A stretch of 64,000 bases of DNA from Palsa-883 sp035486355 (GTDB taxonomy: Bacteria; Pseudomonadota; Alphaproteobacteria; Acetobacterales; Acetobacteraceae): positions 1 to 64,000 of the forward strand of contig DATHNE010000008.1 in assembly GCA_035486355.1 (NCBI GenBank). The letters run 5' to 3'. The position numbers were made by a program, and so were the translations under genes. Positions 55,715 through 64,000 of this stretch are shown here, piece by piece. The notes beneath the pieces are model-generated. The model did not search any database. It was given only the letters and a program-made list of their open reading frames with translations, and was not told the DNA's origin. Numbering within the stretch: position 1 is the stretch's first letter; each line of letters starts with the position of its first letter.

Positions 55715-57547
55715 ATGACCGCCCGCATGTCCGGCCTGTTCCAGGACGATCCTCCGGCAGACGATGCGCCACCTCCCCCAGATGGACCTGGGCTGTTCGG
55801 CGACGCGCTGCCGGCGGCGGCACCGCCCGCGCAAGCCGCCGCCTATCGGGTGCTGGCGCGCAAATACCGCCCGACCCAATTCTCCGACCTGATCGGCCAG
55901 GAGACGATGGTGCGCACACTGCGCAACGCGTTCGCCACCGGGCGCGTGGCGCATGCGTTCATGCTGACTGGCGTGCGCGGCGTGGGGAAGACCACCACGG
56001 CACGCATCATTGCGCGGGCGCTGAACTGCGTCGGACCGGATGGCGCCGGCGGGCCGACCGCTGATCCATGTGGCGTGTGCGACAATTGCCGCGCCATTCT
56101 CGCCGAGCGCGAGCCCGATGTGTTCGAGATGGATGCCGCGTCGCGCACCGGCGTCGACGATGTGCGCGAGATCATCGAAGTCAGCCGTTCGCGGCCGATG
56201 AAGATCCGCACCAAGGTCTTCATCATCGACGAAGTGCATATGTTGACGCGCAACGCGTTCAACGCACTGCTGAAGACGCTGGAGGAACCGCCACCGCATG
56301 TGAAGTTCGTGTTCGCGACGACGGAAATCCGCAAGGTGCCGATCACCGTGCTGTCGCGCTGCCAGCGGTTCGATCTGCGTCGGGTGCGCGTGGCAGAGCT
56401 GACGGCGCATTTCGGCGGCATTGCCGAGAAGGAGGGTGTGACCATCGAGCCGGGTGCGCTCGATATGATTGCGCGCGCCGCGGACGGGTCCGTGCGTGAT
56501 GGACTGTCACTGCTGGATCAGGCGATCGCGCAGACGGACGGGCCGATCCGCGATGGTCAGGTCGCCGACATGTTGGGGGTGGCGGATCGCATCGCGGTCT
56601 TTGACCTGATGGATGCCCTGATGGCCGGCAACCCGCGGCAGGCGTTGCAGATCACCGAGCGATTGTATGAGCGCGGCGCCGATATCGGTGTGGTTCTGCA
56701 GGACCTGCTGGAACTGATCCACACGATAACCCGTCTGAAGGTCGTGCCGACGCTGCGTGACAGCGGCGAATTGCCTGAGGCCGAGAGGACACGTAGCGCG
56801 GACATGGCGGATCGGCTCGCGGTGCCAACGTTGGGACGCGCGTGGCAGATGCTGCTGAAGGGCGTGAGCGAGGTCGAAACCGCGCCCGATCGCCGCGCCG
56901 CAGCCGAAATGGTGCTGATCCGGCTGTGCCATGTCGCGGAGCTGCCGACCCCAGGTGATCTGGTGCGCCGGTTGGGCGGCGGTGCGACGTCGGCCTCGGC
57001 CGCACCGGCGCCCTCGGGCGGCCCGACGGGTGGCGGGGTGCGCGCCATGGCCGGTGGTGGCGCGGTCATGGAGGCGGCTCCGGCGCCCGCGACGCTGCGG
57101 TTCAGTGAATTCCGCGATGTTCTGGCGTTGGTGGCCGATCGGCGCGAGGCCATGCTGCACGCGCATCTGGTGCACTCGGTGCATCTGGTCCGCTTCGCGC
57201 CACCGGTGATCGAGCTGCGGCCCCAGCCGGATGCGCCGAAGGACCTTGCCTCGAAGCTCGCGGCCTTGCTGACCGACGCGACGGGCACGCGCTGGACCAT
57301 CGCATTGTCCACTGCCGTCGGGGATGCGACCCTGGCCGAGCAAGGTTCCGCCGCAGATGCCGCGCGCCGGTCCGCCGCCGCCGACCATCCGCTGGTACGC
57401 GCGATCATGGAGGCGTTTCCCGGCGCACGGATCGACCAGGTGCATGACGCGACGGCCGATGCCTACGGTTTGCCGGCGATACAAGCCGCGGCCGGGGAAG
57501 CGGTGCCCGACACTGATTTCGCTGAGGAGATGGAGTCCGACGAATGA
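55715..57547 (+). CDS. dnaX: DNA polymerase III subunit gamma/tau
   Basis: 610 residues. YRVLARKYRPTQFSDLIGQE and Walker A GVRGVGKTTTARI start the clamp-loader ATPase; a zinc site CGVCDNCRAI lies downstream, followed by DEVHML and LLKTLEEPP and SRCQRFDLRRV. A Gly/Pro/Ala linker leads to the tau C-terminal domain. The start may be 55715 or 55727. It overlaps ybaB by ATGA. Confidence 0.95.
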   Translation: MTARMSGLFQDDPPADDAPPPPDGPGLFGDALPAAAPPAQAAAYRVLARKYRPTQFSDLIGQETMVRTLRNAFATGRVAHAFMLTGVRGVGKTTTARIIARALNCVGPDGAGGPTADPCGVCDNCRAILAEREPDVFEMDAASRTGVDDVREIIEVSRSRPMKIRTKVFIIDEVHMLTRNAFNALLKTLEEPPPHVKFVFATTEIRKVPITVLSRCQRFDLRRVRVAELTAHFGGIAEKEGVTIEPGALDMIARAADGSVRDGLSLLDQAIAQTDGPIRDGQVADMLGVADRIAVFDLMDALMAGNPRQALQITERLYERGADIGVVLQDLLELIHTITRLKVVPTLRDSGELPEAERTRSADMADRLAVPTLGRAWQMLLKGVSEVETAPDRRAAAEMVLIRLCHVAELPTPGDLVRRLGGGATSASAAPAPSGGPTGGGVRAMAGGGAVMEAAPAPATLRFSEFRDVLALVADRREAMLHAHLVHSVHLVRFAPPVIELRPQPDAPKDLASKLAALLTDATGTRWTIALSTAVGDATLAEQGSAADAARRSAAADHPLVRAIMEAFPGARIDQVHDATADAYGLPAIQAAAGEAVPDTDFAEEMESDE

Positions 57548-57867
57548 AGAACCTGTCCGGCCTGATGAAACAGGCGCAGCAGATGCAGGAACGCATGCAA
57601 GAGATGCAAGCGAAGATGGAAGGCATAGAGGTGGAGGGAGCCTCGGGTGCCGGGCTGGTAACGTTGACGTTGAATGGCAAGGGCGAGCTGCGCCGGATCA
57701 AGATCGATCCGAAGCTGGCCGATCCGTCGGATCTAGAGATGCTGGAAGACCTGATCATAGCGGCGCACCGCGATGCGAAGACCAAGGCTGAAACGATGAT
57801 GCAGGCGGAGATGCAGAAAGTGACCGGGGGACTGCAGTTGCCGCCGGGCATGAAGTTACCGTTCTGA
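57544..57867 (+). CDS. YbaB/EbfC family nucleoid-associated protein
   Basis: 107 residues: MKNLSGLMKQAQQMQERMQEMQAKM is the amphipathic helix and the following segment with LNGKGELRRIKIDPKL is the central sheet of the YbaB fold. It binds DNA as a dimer. Coupled to dnaX (ATGA) and followed by recR, the standard order. Confidence 0.94.
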   Translation: MKNLSGLMKQAQQMQERMQEMQAKMEGIEVEGASGAGLVTLTLNGKGELRRIKIDPKLADPSDLEMLEDLIIAAHRDAKTKAETMMQAEMQKVTGGLQLPPGMKLPF

Positions 57868-57893
57868 TGCGGAACGGCTTTCCCTCTACCGAC

Positions 57894-57990
57894 GTGGCCG
57901 GGCTTGTCCCTGCCATCCGCGCATTGGCGTTGAAGCGCGGATGGTCGGGGCAAGCCCGGCCATGACGGAGAGGAACGGGTCGGACAGTCA
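57894..57990. repeat. Long hairpin copy of intergenic repeat family A
   Basis: TGGCCGGGCTTG (57895-57906) pairs with CAAGCCCGGCCA (57951-57962), and CCATCCGCGC with GCGCGGATGG inside it; the combined stem of about 28 positions has one mismatch and two G-T pairs around a 12-base loop. The flank ATGACGGAGAG and GGGTCGGACAGTCAG are shared with the copy at 46706. Confidence 0.75.
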
Positions 57991-57996
57991 GACGCG

Positions 57997-58590
57997 ATGG
58001 GGGGACCGGAAGTCGAGAGGCTGATCGCACTGCTCGCGAAGCTGCCGGGCCTGGGGCCACGCAGCGCGCGGCGCGCGGCGGTGAAGATGCTGCAAGAGCC
58101 GGAATCGCGTATGTTGCCGCTGGCTGTCGCATTGGCCGAGGCGGCGCGGGCGGTGAAGCCGTGTCGGGTGTGTGGCAATCTCGACAGCCAGGATCCCTGC
58201 ACGATCTGCTCCAACGCGCGGCGGGACCGCTCGGTGATCTGCGTCGTCGAAGGTGTGGCCGATTTATGGGCGCTGGAGCGCGCACAGGTGCATCACGGAC
58301 TGTATCACGCGCTGGGTGGAACACTGTCGGCACTGGCCGGGGTGGGGCCAGAGGATCTGAATATCGCACCGCTCCTGGAACGGATCGGTGACGGCCAGGT
58401 CACCGAAGTGATCCTGGCGCTGCCGGCCACGGTGGACGGCGCGACCACCGCGCATTGGTTGACCGATAGGCTGAAGCCACGTGGCGTGACGGTGACACGG
58501 CTGGCGCAGGGCGTGCCGATCGGCGGTGCGTTGGACGTGCTGGACGACGGCACGCTGGCGGCGGCGTTGCGCGCGCGGCGCCCATCGTGA
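57997..58590 (+). CDS. recR: Recombination protein RecR
   Basis: 197 residues. The helix-hairpin-helix LLAKLPGLGPRSARRAA, the zinc finger CRVCGNLDSQDPCTIC and the Toprim domain (ICVVEGVADLWALE, YHALGGTLSAL) are in order. It acts with RecF and RecO in gap repair. Its stop overlaps the amine oxidase GTG start. Confidence 0.96.
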   Translation: MGGPEVERLIALLAKLPGLGPRSARRAAVKMLQEPESRMLPLAVALAEAARAVKPCRVCGNLDSQDPCTICSNARRDRSVICVVEGVADLWALERAQVHHGLYHALGGTLSALAGVGPEDLNIAPLLERIGDGQVTEVILALPATVDGATTAHWLTDRLKPRGVTVTRLAQGVPIGGALDVLDDGTLAAALRARRPS

Positions 58591-60146
58591 CGTTGTCGCG
58601 CCGCAGGCTGATCCATCTGGTCGGCAAGGCCGGCGGCATCGCGGCCGCGTATCACACGATGGCGGCGATGGGACTGCTGGCGGTGCCAGAGGCTTATGCC
58701 GGCGCCCCTGAGCTGCCGCCAGGTCGCGGTCGGCGCGTCGTGATCATCGGGTCCGGGATCGCCGGGATGGTACTGGCCTATGAGCTGCGCAAGGCGGGCT
58801 ATGCGCCCATGGTGCTGGAAGCGCGCGCGCGGGCGGGCGGGCGCAACTGGTCGCTGCGCGGTGGCGATGTCGTTCAGGAGGTCGGCAGCTCGCAACAGGT
58901 GGCGTGGGATCGTGCACCACACATGTATTTCAATCCAGGCCCGGCACGTCTGCCCTATCACCACGAAGGGATTCTGTCGTACTGCCGCGCGCTAGACGTG
59001 CCGCTCGAGGTGCTGTGCGACGACAATCGCGGCGCCCTGATGCAGGACGATCACGTATTCGATGGCCAACCGCAGCTCAATCGACGCGTGGTGAACGATG
59101 CGCGTGGGTATGTGGCGGAGCTGGCGGCGAAGGCAGTCGACAAGGAGCTGATGGTTCAGCCGGTCACACCGGAAGACAAAGACCGGCTGCGCGCGTTCCT
59201 GCGGGCCTTCGGCGCGCTGGACAAGGATCTGGCTTATCACGGGTCTTCGCGCGCCGGTTGGGCCACGCCGCCGGATGTCACGCAGGACGGCGTGGCGAAC
59301 CAACCGCTGGATCTGCGGCAGATCCTGGCATCGGATTTCTGGCACGGGCCGATGCAGTTCGGCGAGCTATCGACGATGGCCGCGACGATGTTGCAACCGG
59401 TTGGTGGGATGGGGCGGATCGGGCAGGCGTTCGGACAGAACCTGCGCGGCTTGATCACCTACGGTGCCGTAGTGAGTCAGATGCGCCGCACCGAGACCGG
59501 CGTGCGCATCACGTGGCGGCATGCAACTGCCAAGGCGCCCCAACAAATCGATGCGCCGTTCGTCGTCGTGACCGTTCCATTTCCGGCACTTGCCGATGTT
59601 GATGTGGATTTTACGCCGGCGATCCGCGCGGCGATGGCGTCGCTAGATTATGTGCCGGCGGGCAAGGTGGCGTTCGAGGCCGCGCGCCGCTTCTGGGAGC
59701 TGGACAGCAATATCTACGGGGGGATTTCCTGGACCAGCCGCACTTCGACCCAGGTTTGGTATCCGTCGGCGGGCCTGCAACAGGCCAAGGGCATCCTGGT
59801 TGGCGCGTATATCTGGTCGGACGACCTGGGTAATGCGTTTGCCATCAAACCGCTTGCACAACGGTTGCGTGACACGCTGGATGACGTCACGCACCTCCAT
59901 CCGGACGCGTCACACTGGCTGGGCGCGGGTGTCTCGGTGGCGTGGAAGAATGTCCCCTACACCAAGGGCGGCTGGGCGGAATGGAGTAAGGAGGCCCGAG
60001 CGACACAATTCCCGCTGCTGTTAAAGGGCGACGGGCCATATCTGTTCGCTGGCGAACACATGTCGTTCGTCACCGGCTGGCAGGAAGGCGCGGTGCGCTC
60101 GGCACACAAGGTGCTGGGCGATATCGCCGAGCGGATGCGGGCGTAG
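58587..60146 (+). CDS. Flavin monoamine oxidase family protein, predicted Tat-exported
   Basis: 519 residues. The N-terminus carries a twin-arginine signal (SRRRLIHLVGKAGG, then a hydrophobic region ending near AYAG). The FAD motif IIGSGIAGMVLAYEL, EARARAGGRNWSL and C-terminal FAGEHMSFVTGWQEGAVRSAH are typical of the amine/L-amino-acid oxidase family. Likely oxidises an amine or amino acid in the periplasm. The GTG start overlaps the recR stop. Confidence 0.87.
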   Translation: MTLSRRRLIHLVGKAGGIAAAYHTMAAMGLLAVPEAYAGAPELPPGRGRRVVIIGSGIAGMVLAYELRKAGYAPMVLEARARAGGRNWSLRGGDVVQEVGSSQQVAWDRAPHMYFNPGPARLPYHHEGILSYCRALDVPLEVLCDDNRGALMQDDHVFDGQPQLNRRVVNDARGYVAELAAKAVDKELMVQPVTPEDKDRLRAFLRAFGALDKDLAYHGSSRAGWATPPDVTQDGVANQPLDLRQILASDFWHGPMQFGELSTMAATMLQPVGGMGRIGQAFGQNLRGLITYGAVVSQMRRTETGVRITWRHATAKAPQQIDAPFVVVTVPFPALADVDVDFTPAIRAAMASLDYVPAGKVAFEAARRFWELDSNIYGGISWTSRTSTQVWYPSAGLQQAKGILVGAYIWSDDLGNAFAIKPLAQRLRDTLDDVTHLHPDASHWLGAGVSVAWKNVPYTKGGWAEWSKEARATQFPLLLKGDGPYLFAGEHMSFVTGWQEGAVRSAHKVLGDIAERMRA

Positions 60147-60214
60147 GACCGGCAGCTCATGAGCATGCTGGAAGAGCTCGAGGACAAACCCGCGCGACCA
60201 CGGACCAGTAGGAG

Positions 60215-60490
60215 GTGAGCCTCCGCAACCAAACCCAGTACACGCCAGTCATCGATCTGACGAGTGAGGGGTTCTCCGGCTGGACTCAGCTCACCATGAC
60301 GTTCACGCCAACCAGCACATCGGAGACGCTGTCCTTCCTGGCGATCGGCACCCCCGGCGGCGTGCCGCCGTTGGCTCTGCTGGACGGCGTTTCACTGTCG
60401 GACATTCCCGAGCCCGCAAGCTGGGCACTGCTGGTGAGCGGTTTGACGGTCTAATCGGCTACAAGCGCCGGCGGTGCGGGTCCGCCGGCA
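60215..60490 (+). pseudogene. C-terminal fragment of a PEP-CTERM protein, frameshifted
   Basis: The frame reads FSGWTQLTMTFTPTSTSETL, GVPPLALLDGVSLSDIPEPASWALLVSGLTV and then stops. PEPASWALL is the PEP-CTERM sorting motif. The basic tail expected next (IGYKRRR) is found at once in another frame. The N-terminal signal peptide and domain are missing, so it is a relic, although GTG 60215 has AGGAG before it. No exosortase gene is in the window. Confidence 0.65.
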
Positions 60491-60564
60491 TGGTGACACG
60501 CAGAGCGGCGTGATCCGCGGCACGCCTGTGCCGGATTCGTGCGGCGCGATAAGTGCCGTCTGAC

Positions 60565-61455
60565 ATGGACGCGCTGCAGCAGCTCACACAGATGGTGCCT
60601 GGCGTCATTGCGACGCTCATCAAGCTGTGCATCTGGTTGACCTTGCTCAGGGCTGTGTTTGTGCCGCTGGAGCGCCTGTTCGCGGCACGGCGACAAGCGG
60701 TGTTTCGCAGGCAGATCGGTATTGACCTGGGCTATTTCTTCCTGAACGGCGTACTGCCGAGCCTGCTGCTGAGCACACCACTGGCAGTGCTCGCCTGGGC
60801 GGCGCATGCAATGCTGCCAGCCGGGATGACCACTTCGATCGCGCATTGGCCGATCTGGCCGCGCGTTATCACAGCACTGATCGCGGGCGAGATCGGCTTC
60901 TACTGGGGACATCGCTGGAGCCATCAGATCCCGCTGCTGTGGCATTTCCATGCCGTGCATCACAGCGCCGAACAGATCGACTGGCTGGGATACACATGCG
61001 CTCATCCGCTCGACATGATCTTCACGCGGCTATGCGGGTTGGTGCCGATGTATGCGCTTGGGCTGGCCGCGCCAATGGCAGGCGGCGCGAGCCTGGTGCC
61101 GGTGCTCGTGCTGCTGGTCGGGATTGTGTGGAGGTTCTTCATTCACGCCAATCCGCGCTGGCGCTTCGGCCCGCTGGAGTGGCCGGTGGCGACGCCGGCC
61201 TTCCATCACTGGCATCACACCAATGACGGGCCGGATGTGGTGGACAAGAACTATGCAGCGACGCTGCCGTGGGTGGATCGGATCTTCGGCACATTCCATC
61301 GGCCGCGGGACAAGCTGCCGGTGCATTACGGCACCACTTACCCGATGCCGGCTGGTATGGGTGATCAGTTATTGCAGCCATTCATGCCGGATGGTCCCGA
61401 AGCACCTATCGTCGACGCCAAGCCTCACGCCAAGAGCGAAACGGATACGAGCTAA
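60565..61455 (+). CDS. Sterol desaturase/fatty acid hydroxylase family protein
   Basis: 296 residues from ATG 60565 (GTG 60553 possible), with four to five membrane segments. Three histidine clusters form the di-iron site: HRWSHQIPLLWHFHAVHHSAEQ and TPAFHHWHHTND. It would hydroxylate or desaturate a lipid at the inner membrane. Single gene; the repeat-B hairpin lies just downstream. Confidence 0.88.
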   Translation: MDALQQLTQMVPGVIATLIKLCIWLTLLRAVFVPLERLFAARRQAVFRRQIGIDLGYFFLNGVLPSLLLSTPLAVLAWAAHAMLPAGMTTSIAHWPIWPRVITALIAGEIGFYWGHRWSHQIPLLWHFHAVHHSAEQIDWLGYTCAHPLDMIFTRLCGLVPMYALGLAAPMAGGASLVPVLVLLVGIVWRFFIHANPRWRFGPLEWPVATPAFHHWHHTNDGPDVVDKNYAATLPWVDRIFGTFHRPRDKLPVHYGTTYPMPAGMGDQLLQPFMPDGPEAPIVDAKPHAKSETDTS

Positions 61456-61474
61456 TGCGATCTCACGCCCGTTG

Positions 61475-61578
61475 TCATTGCGAGGAGCGCAGCGACGAAG
61501 CATTCTCGATCCGCGGGTGCTCCAGCCATAGTGCTACGCTGGCACAAGATCGCTTCGTCACTGCGCTCCTCGCAATGA
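61475..61578. repeat. Complete hairpin copy of intergenic repeat family B
   Basis: The left arm (61475-61500) begins TCATTGCGAGGAGCGCAGCG and the right arm (61553-61578) is its reverse complement with one mismatch, over 26 bases. The loop of 52 bases includes GGCACAAGATCGCTTC. It lies between the convergent sterol desaturase and SirB1-like genes. Confidence 0.75.
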
Positions 61579-61597
61579 TAGCTGGGGCGAGGCCAGG

Positions 61598-62419
61598 CTA
61601 ATTCAGCCGACTTCGCAATGATTCGACGCTGGCGCGCACACGGGTGGCGACCTCACCCTCGGGCACCAGCATGAGGAACCGTTCATAACAACGCACCGCC
61701 GCGTTCACCTCGTCGAGCCGGTGATGCATCACCGCCGCCTCGCGCCACAGCGAGGCGTGGTCCGGAGCGATGCGCACCATATCACCGACACAGGCGAGCG
61801 CGCCCGCCAGGTCACCCGCCTGCAGGCGACGGCTTTTGATATTGTTCTGTAACCGAAGCAACACGGCGCGCGCATTCATCGGCTGCAAGACACCGGGGCG
61901 CAGCTCGGCCTTGTCGCCCTCCACGCGTTTGATCAACGCGCGTAGATCGCGGGCTTCCATCTCGATGCCGCCGTTGAACACATCGAGGACGAGCTGGCTG
62001 CCCTTGCCGGCAAGCGCGATCAGGAAGTGACCGGGGAAATCCACCCCACGGGCGCTCCATCCCGCCGCGCGGCAGGCGTGCAGCCAGATCACCCCGAGGG
62101 CGACCGGCATGCCCTGACGGCGCTCAATCACGTGGAGCAGGTTGGCGTTGGCGAGATCGTCATAGGTGAGTTCGTCGCCATGATAGCCGTAGCTGCCGGC
62201 GATCAAGCGGGTCAGGACGCTGGCACGCGTATCCAGGTCGGTGATGCCGCGCCCCATCCCGACCATATCACGCGCGATGTCCGACAGGTGCGCCCGCGCC
62301 GCCTGCCAATCGGCATCCGGCGCGTCGATGCGCGCGAACTGCAGCGCCGCGTCGGCGATGTCGAGTTCGACGTCCGGAATCCAGCCGATCGCGTCCAGCG
62401 CTTCGCGCGGGTCGGACAT
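61598..62419 (-). CDS. SirB1 family protein (transglutaminase-like plus TPR)
   Basis: 273 residues. LARIAGSYGYHGDELTYDDLANANLLHVIERRQGMPVALGVIWL and GVDFPGHFLIAL show the SirB1/transglutaminase-like fold; the C-terminal part with ALACVGDMVRIAPDHASLWREAA is a tetratricopeptide repeat region. The function is not established. ATG 62419 lies 17 bases after the thiC stop, so the two are probably co-transcribed. Confidence 0.87.
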   Translation of the reverse strand: MSDPREALDAIGWIPDVELDIADAALQFARIDAPDADWQAARAHLSDIARDMVGMGRGITDLDTRASVLTRLIAGSYGYHGDELTYDDLANANLLHVIERRQGMPVALGVIWLHACRAAGWSARGVDFPGHFLIALAGKGSQLVLDVFNGGIEMEARDLRALIKRVEGDKAELRPGVLQPMNARAVLLRLQNNIKSRRLQAGDLAGALACVGDMVRIAPDHASLWREAAVMHHRLDEVNAAVRCYERFLMLVPEGEVATRVRASVESLRSRLN

Positions 62420-62436
62420 GGGCCCCCGGACGCCGC

Positions 62437-64000
62437 TTACTCGGCCGCCGGCAAGGGCTGGTAGATTTCCTTGCCCTTGGCGCGGAATTCCTCGCTTTTC
62501 GCTTCCAGGCCGGACATGCGCTCGGCTTCCTTGCGCAGGTCCTGGGTGATCTGCATCGAGCAGAATTTCGGCCCGCACATAGAACAGAAATGCGCGACCT
62601 TGTGCGCATCCTTGGGCAACGTCTCGTCATGGAACTTGCGCGCCGTGTCGGGATCCAGGCCGAGATTGAACTGATCCTCCCAGCGGAACTCGAAACGGGC
62701 GCGACTAATCGCATCGTCGCGCAGTTTGGCGGCCGGATGGCCTTTGGCCAGGTCCGCGGCGTGCGCGGCGATGCGATACGTCACGACGCCGGTCTTCACG
62801 TCATCGCGGTCGGGCAGACCGAGATGTTCCTTCGGCGTGACGTAGCAGAGCATTGCGGTACCGAACCAACCGATCATCGCCGCGCCGATCGCGCTGGTAA
62901 TATGGTCGTAGCCGGGTGCGATGTCGGTGGTCAGCGGGCCGAGGGTATAGAACGGCGCCTCGCCGCATTCCTTGAGCTGCTTGTCCATATTGATCTTGAT
63001 CTTGTGCATCGGCACGTGCCCGGGGCCTTCGATCATCACCTGGCAGCCTTTATCCCAGGCGATCTTCGTCAGTTCACCCAGTGTCTCCAGCTCACCGAAC
63101 TGCGCGGCATCATTGGCGTCGGCGTTGGAGCCCGGACGCAGCCCGTCACCCAGCGAGAACGACACGTCGTATTTGCGCATGATGTCGCAGATCTCATCGA
63201 AGCGTTCATACAGGAACGATTCCTTGTGCTGCGACAGGCACCACTTCGCCATGATCGAGCCGCCGCGTGAGACGATGCCAGTGACACGCTTCGCGGTCAG
63301 CGGCACGTATTTTAGCCGCACGCCGGCATGGATGGTGAAGTAGTCAACGCCTTGCTCGGCCTGCTCGATCAGCGTGTCTTTGAACACCTCCCAATCAAGC
63401 TTGGTCGGATCGCCGTCGACCTTTTCCAGCGCCTGATAGATCGGAACCGTGCCGATTGGCACCGGCGAATTGCGCATGATCCAGCCACGGATGTTGTGGA
63501 TGTTGCGGCCGGTCGACAGGTCCATCACCGTGTCGCCACCCCAGCGGATCGCCCAGACCAGCTTTTCCACTTCCTCGGCGACGCCGGAGGTGACAGCGGA
63601 GTTGCCGATATTGGCGTTGATCTTCACCAGGAAGTTGCGGCCGATGATGACCGGCTCCAGCTCCGGATGGTTGATGTTGGCCGGGATGATGGCACGGCCG
63701 CGCGCGACTTCGCTGCGGACGAATTCCGGCGTGATGAAGGGCGGTATTTCAGCACCAAAGCTTTCGCCGTCAGCGATGCGTTCCTCAGCGCCTTCCAGCA
63801 TCTTCTCTCGGCCGAGGTTTTCGCGGTGCGCGACGTAGACCATCTCCTCGGTGATGATGCCGGCGCGGGCGAATTCGTATTGCGTGACGAGCTGTCCGGG
63901 CTTGCCGCCGTAGATCGGCAGGTCGGCCGGACAGGACGGCACGAGTTTGTCGCCGCTGGCGCCGCCATTGTCCTCCGGCTTCACCCGACGCGGCGCGATG
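62437..64000 (-). CDS. thiC: Phosphomethylpyrimidine synthase ThiC, 5' end outside window
   Basis: The visible 515-residue part, from GTG 63984 or before, contains the whole radical-SAM barrel and the C-terminal iron-sulfur motif CSMCGPKFC. MRNSPVPIGTVPIYQALEKV, SRGGSIMAKWCL and IEGPGHVPMHKIK are highly conserved. The enzyme makes the pyrimidine of thiamine from aminoimidazole ribotide. The usual protein is over 600 residues, so about 100 N-terminal residues, and any TPP riboswitch, lie beyond 64000. Confidence 0.97.
   Translation of the reverse strand, partial: IAPRRVKPEDNGGASGDKLVPSCPADLPIYGGKPGQLVTQYEFARAGIITEEMVYVAHRENLGREKMLEGAEERIADGESFGAEIPPFITPEFVRSEVARGRAIIPANINHPELEPVIIGRNFLVKINANIGNSAVTSGVAEEVEKLVWAIRWGGDTVMDLSTGRNIHNIRGWIMRNSPVPIGTVPIYQALEKVDGDPTKLDWEVFKDTLIEQAEQGVDYFTIHAGVRLKYVPLTAKRVTGIVSRGGSIMAKWCLSQHKESFLYERFDEICDIMRKYDVSFSLGDGLRPGSNADANDAAQFGELETLGELTKIAWDKGCQVMIEGPGHVPMHKIKINMDKQLKECGEAPFYTLGPLTTDIAPGYDHITSAIGAAMIGWFGTAMLCYVTPKEHLGLPDRDDVKTGVVTYRIAAHAADLAKGHPAAKLRDDAISRARFEFRWEDQFNLGLDPDTARKFHDETLPKDAHKVAHFCSMCGPKFCSMQITQDLRKEAERMSGLEAKSEEFRAKGKEIYQPLPAAE

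Overview
This is a high-GC, densely coded chromosomal window from an alphaproteobacterium, most likely a member of the Acetobacteraceae/Rhodospirillales. The evidence is the GcrA cell-cycle regulator with clustered GANTC sites, the PmtA-type methyltransferase, the cytochrome c/kdsB/pheA neighbourhood, the ffs-dnaX-ybaB-recR block and the tRNA-Trp-secE-nusG block. No phage, intact IS element, plasmid origin or CRISPR array was seen.

Left part (1-12.4 kb). A plus-strand catabolic operon holds a crotonase (cut by the window edge), a divergent SDR, an NtaA/DszA-type flavin monooxygenase, a dienelactone hydrolase, a cytosine-deaminase-like amidohydrolase, a DUF4387 protein and an AtuA-family protein. 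It faces a minus-strand HAAT-type (branched-chain amino acid family) ABC transporter operon of two permeases, two ATPases, an AMP-ligase homologue without a P-loop, and a periplasmic binding protein. The two probably import and break down one organic acid or amide, but the substrate cannot be read from the sequence. ClpB, a MOSC protein and the osmoregulated-glucan pair opgG/opgD-opgH follow.

Middle part (20-35 kb). There is a YqaA-type membrane protein, a TPP enzyme with a one-cysteine Asp/Glu-racemase-fold partner, an M32 carboxypeptidase, and a complete aa3 cytochrome oxidase operon (ctaC-ctaD-ctaB-small membrane protein-ctaG-ctaE-DUF983-surf1). PmtA, a cold-shock protein, gcrA, an acetamidase-family protein and tatA come next.

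From 35 to 44 kb the region is more accessory. It holds a glycosyltransferase pseudogene, dapA, an MFS transporter, a CHAP lipoprotein, a CaiB-type CoA transferase, a RES-Xre toxin-antitoxin pair with a paired-dyad operator candidate, and several gene-poor gaps with repeat debris.

Right part (44-64 kb). This is mostly housekeeping: secE-nusG, hisN, a membrane-anchored cytochrome c, kdsB, pheA, nudC, SRP RNA, dnaX, ybaB, recR, a sterol-desaturase-family protein, a SirB1-type protein and thiC (cut by the edge). Two dispersed intergenic repeat families and several frameshifted genes (a glycosyltransferase, a small membrane protein and a PEP-CTERM fragment) are scattered through it. Starts given here were often moved inward from the longest reading frame, using ribosome-binding sites, stop/start overlaps and family alignment.
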